Positions 1-5,310 of a DNA stretch of 6,975 nucleotides are shown here, piece after piece (position 1 is the stretch's first letter; each line of letters opens with the position of its first letter). Source of the DNA: Bryobacterales bacterium. GTDB lineage: Bacteria > Acidobacteriota > Terriglobia > Bryobacterales > Bryobacteraceae. The DNA lies in the NCBI GenBank assembly GCA_003132865.1, contig PKYZ01000052.1, positions 1 through 6,975 on the forward strand. The letters are read 5' to 3'. Below the pieces are notes generated by a model, which searched no databases, was not told the origin of the DNA, and was given only the letters and a program-made list of their open reading frames with translations. The translations under genes were made by a program, and so were the position numbers.

Positions 1-22
1 TTCGCCAATCTTGGCAGCGCCG
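1..22 (+). repeat. Left copy of the 22-bp terminal direct repeat
   Basis: Bases 1-22 are identical to bases 6954-6975. Both copies encode FANLGSA in the same codon phase of their genes, which is what a circular contig overlap or a shared protein module would give. Confidence 0.95.
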
Positions 23-931
23 CTAACGGGGCTATTCTGTATTGCTCGAATTGCATGCAGACTACCGCATGCGCGGCGGGCGGCTCCGGAGCGATGGCCA
101 TGTACGTGAACGGAGCCTGGTCCTGCGCGGGCGGGGGGGGCGGCGGCAGCTACACTTTTCGTAACAACCTGACGAACACGTCGGGCACAGTTGATTTTCA
201 CCCCGCTCGACTCTTCGGTGATGAATGCAGTGGATGACTTTCTTCCGTCTACTGATACAAGTGGTAGTATTGGTCAACTAGGGCGGAGCCCCACTTCTAT
301 AGGCTCAGGGTGCTCTGCGGTATCAAACAACGGGGTTACTAATCATCCTGCAATCTTTAATCTGCGGGCCGGTAACGCCGCGAATAGCGGCTGCACACTA
401 ACTCTGTCCGATGCTTATTCGGGAAATAATATCTTGCCCATTGCCAACCTGGGCGTTGGCGGGGCGTGGTCGTATTGGGAGACCCAGGCGATTGTCTTAA
501 CCGATACTTATAGTGTGGCGAGCGCCCAGTACATGATCGGTTTCAGTGACCACCAAGCCGCATATCATCCCTCTCTAGGAAATGAGATCGGCGTGCGGTA
601 CGATCCTGCAAGCGCCGGATGTACCTCCGGGACGGACAGCACTGTGGATTGGGTCTATGAGGTCATCGTAGCTGGCGCAAAAACCTGTTACGATAGCGGC
701 GTTGCCATGGCTTCGAGCACCTGGTACCACACGCGCATTTATTCCAGCGCGGCCGGAACCATTCAGTTTCAGATCAACGGCGCGCATCCTGCAAGCATCA
801 CAACGGCTCCGACGGCTAATATGACCCCGCAATTCATCGTTCTGGAAACCGGCGCGGCATTTGAGGGGCTCAGCATCGACTGGTGGGCGATGAAGATTCA
901 GGGGCTGGCCCGACTGGATGGAACTAGATGA
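1..931 (+). CDS. C-terminal part of secreted beta-helix/lectin-like protein (5' end off window, one frameshift)
   Basis: The reading frame is open from base 1 and therefore partial. Frame 1 first encodes a linker with four or more cysteines (YCSNC at codons 14-18, then TAC and AWSC), a glycine run from an 8-G tract at 133-140, and 'SYTFRNNLTNTSGTVDF'. It stops at 235-237. The coding signal moves to frame 2 around 190-200, in the run gattttcacccc, and continues to TGA at 929-931; dropping one base gives 'GTVDFTPLDSSVMNAVDDF'. The roughly 235 residues that follow resemble the ConA-like/jelly-roll domains at the C-termini of secreted or tail-fibre-like proteins: starts with 'NAVDDF', has 'GGAWSYWETQ', then 'STWYHTRIYSS' and 'GTIQFQING', and ends 'DWWAMKIQGLAR'. 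A glycan-binding role is inferred. Joined to the gene at the right end through the shared 22 bp, it would complete one ~857-residue protein. Alternatively the lectin domain is a separate gene with a TTG start at 191, but I see no good ribosome site there. Confidence 0.75.
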
Positions 932-970
932 CAATACAGGGCTTCACTAAGCTTGGAAATTGAGGGCACC

Positions 971-1195
971 ATGCGCGAACTTATCAACGCCTTCTTCGAC
1001 ATTCTTGAACTGCTGGTAGTCCGCCTGACCCTCCTCATTCTTCTCGTTCTTGGTGCCTACACTTTGATCCGAGGCCATTTGATCCGAGGCCATGACCGGG
1101 GCTGGGTTAGCCGTTTCGGTCCCAGATCGCTTTCGCCACCCAAGCGTGGCCCATGCCGTCCAATGAAGCGAACGATAGGGAGTTTAGAACAATGA
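971..1195 (+). CDS. Small single-span membrane protein, 74 aa, unknown function
   Basis: I do not recognise the family. The protein has a short amphipathic N-terminus (MRELINAFFDILELL), one hydrophobic segment at about residues 14-32 (VVRLTLLILLVLGAYTL), then a basic, proline-rich tail. ATG 971 is preferred over the in-frame TTG at 953 because GAGGG lies at 962-966, just upstream. The gene begins 39 bp after the lectin-like gene and its TGA overlaps the next start as ATGA, so the two are probably translationally coupled. A perfect 15-bp tandem duplication inside it encodes LIRGH twice immediately after the membrane segment. Residues after about 43 look less protein-like, so the ancestral protein may have ended near 'RGH'. 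The gene lies in an operon-like run upstream of a PIN nuclease, but no function can be derived from that alone. Confidence 0.6.
   Translation: MRELINAFFDILELLVVRLTLLILLVLGAYTLIRGHLIRGHDRGWVSRFGPRSLSPPKRGPCRPMKRTIGSLEQ
1064..1093 (+). repeat. 15-bp perfect tandem duplication
   Basis: The 15-mer ttgatccgaggccat occurs at 1064-1078 and again directly at 1079-1093. It keeps the frame of the small membrane-protein gene and repeats LIRGH. Confidence 0.95.
1177..1182 (+). promoter_or_regulatory. Ribosome binding site of the two-span membrane protein
   Basis: AGGGAG lies nine bases before ATG 1192, inside the end of the preceding gene. It favours this start over ATG 1153. Confidence 0.65.
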
Positions 1196-1590
1196 CGCCA
1201 ATGCAGCCCGAGCCTCTGGCAAATTCAATCTGTATTCGGCGTGAAGACCCCCTCGTCGTTCCGCCACAAAACAGCGACTGTCGTATTGCGATCCGAGTGT
1301 CGGATTGGCGCAGAATTACAGCCAAGCTTTCACGGGCTGCCGCGCCGGCCCAAGACTTCCCCGGAGTTTACTATGCGCTCTTCGGCTTCTCTGGATCAGC
1401 CCTCTTATCCGCGATTCAAATCGCTCTGGCGCGTGGTATCCCCGCCTGGGTGGTGCCGCTGCATGTCTGCCTTATCGTTTTTAGCTCGCTCTGTGGATGG
1501 GTAATGGTGCGACTCAGCAAGCACGTCCGGAAATTTCGCCGATCAAGTATTGCCGGAATTCTGGCCGACATTAAAGAGATCGACAGATGA
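1192..1590 (+). CDS. Two-span membrane protein, 132 aa, unknown function
   Basis: The protein has a soluble N-terminus of about 55 residues containing 'REDPLVVPPQNSDCRIAI' and 'VSDWRRITAKLSRAA'. Two hydrophobic segments follow, at about 58-80 (VYYALFGFSGSALLSAIQIA) and 84-107 (PAWVVPLHVCLIVFSSLCGW). The tail is basic then amphipathic ('KHVRKFRRSSIAGILADIKEID'). I chose ATG 1192 over the longer ATG 1153 because AGGGAG lies at 1177-1182, nine bases before it, and because it overlaps the preceding TGA as ATGA. Its own TGA overlaps the PIN start as ATGA. A hairpin anchor with both ends cytoplasmic is the simplest topology. I cannot name the family. Genetic coupling to a PIN toxin suggests a membrane-tethered partner or regulator, but that is inference. 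Confidence 0.7.
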   Translation: MTPMQPEPLANSICIRREDPLVVPPQNSDCRIAIRVSDWRRITAKLSRAAAPAQDFPGVYYALFGFSGSALLSAIQIALARGIPAWVVPLHVCLIVFSSLCGWVMVRLSKHVRKFRRSSIAGILADIKEIDR

Positions 1591-2030
1591 GGATCACTCT
1601 TGATACTGCCATCCTGGTGCGCACCAACGTCAAGGCTACGGGCCCCGCAAAAGAGCTTCTGAAAACCATCGAACGTAGTGGCAGCGTGATCGTCTTATCC
1701 GCGTTTCTCATCCGCGAGGTCGGGCGGGTTCTGAAGTACCCGCGCATCCAGTCCGTTTACCGGCTCACTGACGCCGACATCCAGCAGCACATCGAGTACC
1801 TGCAATCGTTGGGCGAGATCGTCGTCCCGGCGGAAGGCCCACCGATCATACTCACTCAAATGTTCCGACGATGACCCGGTGGTCTATACGGCGCTCGCGG
1901 GAGCAGCCGATGTGATTTGCACGGTAGATCGGCACTTCTACGAACCAAACGTGCTGCAGTTCTGCTCTCGTTACGGATCCGGATCATGGACGACGTGGAA
2001 CTGCTCCGTACCCTTCGACAGGAGGCCTGA
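1587..2030 (+). pseudogene. PIN-family toxin (COG1569-like putative TA ribonuclease), broken by two frameshifts
   Basis: PIN domains are Mg-dependent ribonucleases that act as toxins in VapC-like systems. The sequence starts MRITLDTAILVR, with the first catalytic Asp at residue 6 (LDT); the usual next Asn is Ala here. The second acidic residue is Glu 44 in 'LIREVGRVLKYPRI'. Frame 3 then meets TGA at 1869-1871. The match resumes in frame 1 with 'DDDPVVYTALAGAADVICTV' and 'DRHFYEPNVL', which hold the two remaining acidic positions. It returns to frame 3 near 1976 as 'IRIMDDVELLRTLRQEA', ending at TGA 2028-2030. Repaired, it would be about 147 residues, a normal length for this family. One shift adds a base (near 1866) and the other loses one (near 1976). 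As written, only the first 95 codons are translated, so the protein lacks half the active site. The shifts could be real decay or read errors. The start overlaps the upstream membrane-protein gene by ATGA. Confidence 0.85.
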
Positions 2031-2123
2031 CCGTAGAGCCCTGAAGGCCCGCACCATACCTGGATGCAGCCCTCTCACACCGGTATCGCGGCCCGGATGC
2101 TTGCAGCGGAGGCGAACTGCCTG

Positions 2124-2418
2124 TCAGGTTCGAATGTCGTGATGCCTTACGTGGTCGACCGCCTCATCAAATCAACGCGTCGATATCTGCTTCCGGCACG
2201 CCTGGGGCTCGCGCGGCTGTTTGTTGAATACGGGCACGCAAACGGCGGAAGGCCTCCGCCCGCACCTCGCCGGTGGGGGCCTCCTTTACGGTATCCTTGA
2301 AGGCGCGGACACTGATGCTCTCGTCTTCCTGGAGGTTTCGGCCTAGGAGAGCCTCGGCGGCTCGCCGCAGGTCAGGCGAGAGATCGCGCGATTTGTGAAT
2401 TGAATTGGCGCCGTACAT
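2124..2418 (-). pseudogene. Antitoxin-like small protein with one-base frameshift near its 3' end
   Basis: On the minus strand, ATG at 2418-2416 is preceded by AAGGAG and GAGG (complement of 2427-2435) at good spacing, so I prefer it to longer in-frame starts. The product reads MYGANSIHKSRDLSPDLRRA followed by 'AEALLGRNLQEDESISVRAF', then 'APTGEVRAEAFRRLRARI' and 'PGVPEADIDALI'. This matches my memory of small proteins encoded next to PIN toxins ('DLSPxLRxAxExLLGRxLxxDE' then a charged helix). The written frame stops at 2169-2167 after 83 residues. Omitting one T in ATTTGATGAG extends it with 'DEAVDHVRHHDIRT' to a TGA at 2126-2124, giving 97 residues and the expected ending. It lies tail-to-tail with the broken PIN gene, 93 bp apart, whereas cognate antitoxins normally sit upstream on the same strand. 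No toxin follows it. The family assignment is moderate and the pairing with the PIN gene is uncertain. Confidence 0.55.
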
Positions 2419-2649
2419 ATCCGCTTCCTCTCCTTCGATAGTACCAAGTTCGCATTCCGCGCGGCCTACCCGCCGGAGCGGCAGACGGGCAGTCACACGG
2501 GTAGCCAACCTTTCGATGCTTGTTCTTTCTATGACTTGCAGCGATTGGCCCGTGGGTTCCGCCTGAGAGTGTGCTTGACTCAGATCAGGAGTGGCCTCGT
2601 CCTGTCGAGCCGACACGGCTTCCAGCCTAGTCAGAGGCCTTGCGAAGAC
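2419..2649. other. Divergent intergenic region (231 bp)
   Basis: This is the only space between the minus-strand antitoxin-like gene and the plus-strand fibre gene, so promoters for both should lie here. Both strands stay open for long stretches, but the translations look like random GC-rich sequence. A TTGACT at 2575-2580 resembles a sigma-70 -35 box, but no -10-like hexamer lies 16-18 bases downstream, so I do not call a promoter. The minus-strand ribosome site is within 2427-2435. Confidence 0.5.
2427..2435 (-). promoter_or_regulatory. Ribosome binding site of the antitoxin-like gene
   Basis: The minus strand reads AAGGAGAGG here, with GAGG ending 8 bases before ATG at 2418. It decides the start against in-frame upstream codons as far as 2616. 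Confidence 0.65.
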
Positions 2650-5310
2650 ATGAACAAATGCAGACTTGCAACAGGCCTGTTTCTGTGGACGGGGTTTATC
2701 GCCACGGGAGAGGGTCAGACATTAGTTGATTTGCGCACGCAGAGCAAGAGCGTCGATTTCTCGGCGGCCGGATCCACGAAGCCGATGCAAACGGGAAGCA
2801 GCCTGCCCTCCACCTGCGCGGTAGGACAGTTTTTCTTTCTGACGACGGCGCCCGCGGGGAGCAATGTATATGCGTGCAATCCCGTAAACTCGTGGACGGT
2901 GGAAGGCAACAGCCTGTCGGTGAATTCGAGCACCACAAACGAAGTGCTGTCGAGCAACGGGAGCAGCATCCAATGGCTCGCGCTAGGCGGAGACATTACC
3001 GGCGCTCCGGCCGGACTGACGGTGAACCGGCTGCAAGGACGGAATGTAAGCAACACGGCCCCGTCCAGCGGTCAAGTATTGCAATGGAACGCCGCGGCGA
3101 ACCAATGGCAGCCGGCGCCGGCCGAAGCCGGCAACTCCTCGTATGCGTTCGCGTCGCAAGTCAGCATTACGATTCCGGGAACTGTACACCAGTTCGGAAC
3201 GGCCAATCTGGTTGCGGATTGCTATGACAATTCGACACCACCGCAGCAGGTAGAGCCGGACAAGGTTCAGATCAGCCCGACGACCTACAACGTCACGATC
3301 AGTTTCAGTACGGCGCAGACCGGCTATTGCGTGGTGAACGGCGTGGGCACGGCGTCCGTGAGCGGGGCCAGCGGTCCTGTAAACAGCATATTTGGCAGAA
3401 GCGGCGCGGTCATGTCCCAAGCCGGCGACTACACTTTCAGCCAAATATCGGGTACTGCCGGCTCCAGCCAGCTTCCCGCGGCGGGCGGCGATGTGAGCGG
3501 CACGTTGACAGCCGCCACGGTGACCGGCATCCAAAACCGGGCCGTGGCGAACACGGCTCCAGTCAATGGCCAAGCGGTGATATGGAATTCGAACGTTTCA
3601 ACGTGGCAGCCGGGCTTGATATCGCAGATATCGGGCACGGTCGCCTCCAGCCAACTACCCGGTGCGGGGGGCGATCTCAGCGGCACGCTGACTACCGCAA
3701 CGGTGAAAGCTATTCAGGGACAGGCGGTGTCCAGCACGCTGCCCAGCAACGGCCAGGCGCTGGTGTGGAATTCAGGAGCTACCGCCTGGCAGCCCAGTAC
3801 GGTATCGGGGGGCGGCGCGGTAAGCAGTGTGTTCGGCAGAACCGGCGCCGTTACGGCGCAGACTGGAGACTACAATTTCGGGCAGATATCCGGCACGGTT
3901 GCCGCCGGCCAATTACCCGGCGCGGGCGGCGATGTGAGCGGTACCCTGACAGCCGCTACGGTGACCGGCATTCAAAGCCGGGCGGTGGCGAACACCGCTC
4001 CGGCCAATGGCCAGGCGCTGGTGTGGAATTCGGGAGCTTCCGCCTGGCAGCCGGGTACGGTATCGGGCAGCGGCGCGGTAAGCAGCGTATTTGGCCGAAC
4101 CGGCGCGGTCACGGCGCAGACCGGAGACTACGGCTTCGGGCAGATATCGGGTAGCGTCGCCTCCAGCCAGCTTCCCGGCGCGGGCGGCGATGTGAGCGGC
4201 AATCTGACCGCCGCTACAGTGACCGGCATTCAAAGCCGGGCGGTGGCGAACACCGCTCCGGCCAATGGCCAGGCGCTGGTGTGGAACTCGGGAGCTTCCG
4301 CCTGGCAGCCGGGTACGGTATCGGGCAGCGGCGCGGTAAGCAGTGTATTCGGCAGAACCGGCGCCGTCACGGCGACGACCGGAGACTACGGCTTCGGGCA
4401 GATATCGGGTACGGTTGCCTCCGGCCAACTACCCAGTGCGGGCGGCGATCTGAGCGGCACGCTGACTAGCGCCACGGTGAAAGCCATTCAAGGCCAGCCG
4501 GTGGCCAGCACGTTTCCGAGCAACGGCCAAGCCCTGGTGTGGAACTCGGCGGCGTCCGCGTGGCAGCCGTCGAACGTTTCCGGCAGCGGCAGCGGAGCCA
4601 GCATGGCGTACCAACTCGGAGATCTGGTGGCCGTGCGCACATCCTCCACCGTGCTGAGCATCGGCGGCGGCTGCGCGCCCACGTCGCCGTGCAACGTGCG
4701 GTTCGGTTACCTGGTGTACAGCATTACGAACAGCGCGACTGCCACTGTCAGCGGGAGCGGTATAGGCACAGCGTATGTTTACGTCAACAGCTCCGGCACT
4801 CTGATGGTCGGGCATAATCTGACCGTAGCGTGCTCGGCGGGCTGCACCCAGCAGTCCGGAATTACGTCATTTCCGCAGAACGTTTTGCCGGTCTACACCT
4901 GGACCGCAACCAACGGCACATGGGACAGCACGGGGGGGCGCGACCAACGCGCCTTCCTGGACTTCAAGGTGCTGGCCAACGGCCCCGGGATCATCGTTAC
5001 CGAAGCTCCCGGACAGACCACTCTGACGGTTGACAATGGCGCGATCCCCACTTACTTGATGAACTCGGCAACACTGAACTTTCCCAGCATCGCCACAGAC
5101 GCGTGCGCCGCGGATCAGACCGTGACCGTGGCCGGCGCCAACCCCGGCGACGCCGTCGCGCCCGGCTGGCCGGCGCTGCCTGCAGGCGTCTTCGGTATCA
5201 TGCTGGTGAGCGGCACGAACACGGTAACGGTCCGCCTTTGTAACCTGTCGGGATCTGGCGTGACTCCACCCAGCGCCAGCTACCGGGCAACGATTGTGAG
5301 GAATTACTAA
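2650..5310 (+). CDS. Secreted modular fibre-like repeat protein, 886 aa
   Basis: ATG 2650 is chosen because it gives a signal-peptide-like N-terminus (MNKCR, then hydrophobic LATGLFLWTGFIATG); the TTG at 2536 only adds implausible residues. Upstream AGAGG is distant, so the start is not strongly supported by a ribosome site. Domains in order: a two-cysteine module (residues about 52-84, Cys56, Cys76, Trp82); a degenerate repeat (about 113-157, 'GGDITG', 'QVLQWN'); a beta-type module (about 158-236, 'DCYDNSTPPQQVEPDKV', 'VTISFSTAQTGYCVVNG'); five tandem repeats (about 242-646) with 'SVFGRTGAV', 'GDYGFGQISG', 'SSQLPGAGGD', 'NGQALVWNSGASAWQP'; a Cys-containing region (about 647-805); and a C-terminal module (about 806-886, 'DQTVTVAGANPGD', 'NTVTVRLCNLS'). 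Such repeats occur in tail fibres and in secreted acidobacterial proteins. A signal peptide favours export by the host over a phage virion role. An adhesin or surface-fibre function is inferred. Its TAA overlaps the next ATG (TAATG). Long antisense frames over the repeats are shadows. Confidence 0.85.
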   Translation: MNKCRLATGLFLWTGFIATGEGQTLVDLRTQSKSVDFSAAGSTKPMQTGSSLPSTCAVGQFFFLTTAPAGSNVYACNPVNSWTVEGNSLSVNSSTTNEVLSSNGSSIQWLALGGDITGAPAGLTVNRLQGRNVSNTAPSSGQVLQWNAAANQWQPAPAEAGNSSYAFASQVSITIPGTVHQFGTANLVADCYDNSTPPQQVEPDKVQISPTTYNVTISFSTAQTGYCVVNGVGTASVSGASGPVNSIFGRSGAVMSQAGDYTFSQISGTAGSSQLPAAGGDVSGTLTAATVTGIQNRAVANTAPVNGQAVIWNSNVSTWQPGLISQISGTVASSQLPGAGGDLSGTLTTATVKAIQGQAVSSTLPSNGQALVWNSGATAWQPSTVSGGGAVSSVFGRTGAVTAQTGDYNFGQISGTVAAGQLPGAGGDVSGTLTAATVTGIQSRAVANTAPANGQALVWNSGASAWQPGTVSGSGAVSSVFGRTGAVTAQTGDYGFGQISGSVASSQLPGAGGDVSGNLTAATVTGIQSRAVANTAPANGQALVWNSGASAWQPGTVSGSGAVSSVFGRTGAVTATTGDYGFGQISGTVASGQLPSAGGDLSGTLTSATVKAIQGQPVASTFPSNGQALVWNSAASAWQPSNVSGSGSGASMAYQLGDLVAVRTSSTVLSIGGGCAPTSPCNVRFGYLVYSITNSATATVSGSGIGTAYVYVNSSGTLMVGHNLTVACSAGCTQQSGITSFPQNVLPVYTWTATNGTWDSTGGRDQRAFLDFKVLANGPGIIVTEAPGQTTLTVDNGAIPTYLMNSATLNFPSIATDACAADQTVTVAGANPGDAVAPGWPALPAGVFGIMLVSGTNTVTVRLCNLSGSGVTPPSASYRATIVRNY
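2986..3120 (+). repeat. Degenerate first copy of the fibre repeat
   Basis: This stretch encodes 'GGDITGAPAGLTVNRLQG' then 'NTAPSSGQVLQWN' and 'QWQPAP', the same order of motifs as the later repeats (GGDxSG, xVxxIQ, TxPxxGQxLxWN, WQP). It lacks the 'SVFGRTGAV' head and is separated from the others by a different module. Confidence 0.7.
3373..4587 (+). repeat. Five tandem fibre modules, three of exactly 258 bp
   Basis: The copies are at 3373-3615 (81 codons), 3616-3813 (66 codons, lacking the 'SVFGRTGAV' head), 3814-4071, 4072-4329 and 4330-4587 (86 codons each). Copies 2 and 5 carry 'VKAIQGQ' with 'PSNGQ' and 'GGDLSG'. Copies 1, 3 and 4 carry 'VTGIQ(N/S)RAVANTAP' with 'GGDVSG'. Copies 3 and 4 are nearly identical in their second half, from about 3961 and 4219 onward, with a single t/c difference in roughly 120 bases. 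Copy 4 or 3 therefore looks like a recent duplication. All lengths are multiples of three, so copy number can change without shifting frame. Confidence 0.9.
5298..5304 (+). promoter_or_regulatory. Ribosome binding site of the beta-helix gene
   Basis: GAGGAAT lies inside the end of the fibre gene, with GAGG at 5298-5301 and eight bases to ATG 5310. It supports this start upstream of the heptamer repeat, rather than a start after it. Confidence 0.7.

Noticed and set aside
1..931. Diversity-generating retroelement target at the lectin-like C-terminus
   Set aside because: No reverse transcriptase, template repeat or accessory gene is present; the domain looks like a ConA-type fold, not a C-type lectin with a variable repeat.
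2024..2049. Terminator hairpin after the PIN gene (ggcct...aggcc)
   Set aside because: The stem is only five pairs with a 16-base loop and no T-run follows on either strand.
2064..2300. Plus-strand 78-codon frame between and over the PIN and antitoxin-like genes
   Set aside because: It has no recognisable protein features, no ribosome site and is mostly antisense to the antitoxin-like gene.
2575..2603. Sigma-70 promoter upstream of the fibre gene
   Set aside because: TTGACT at 2575-2580 has no -10-like hexamer at proper spacing (the expected place reads cgtcct).
3913..4428. Long minus-strand open frame (171 codons) over the fibre repeats, and similar antisense frames at 2983-3573 and 6087-6938
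   Set aside because: They are rich in Arg/Ala/Gly, repeat with the 258-bp unit, have no ribosome site and lie opposite convincing coding sequence.
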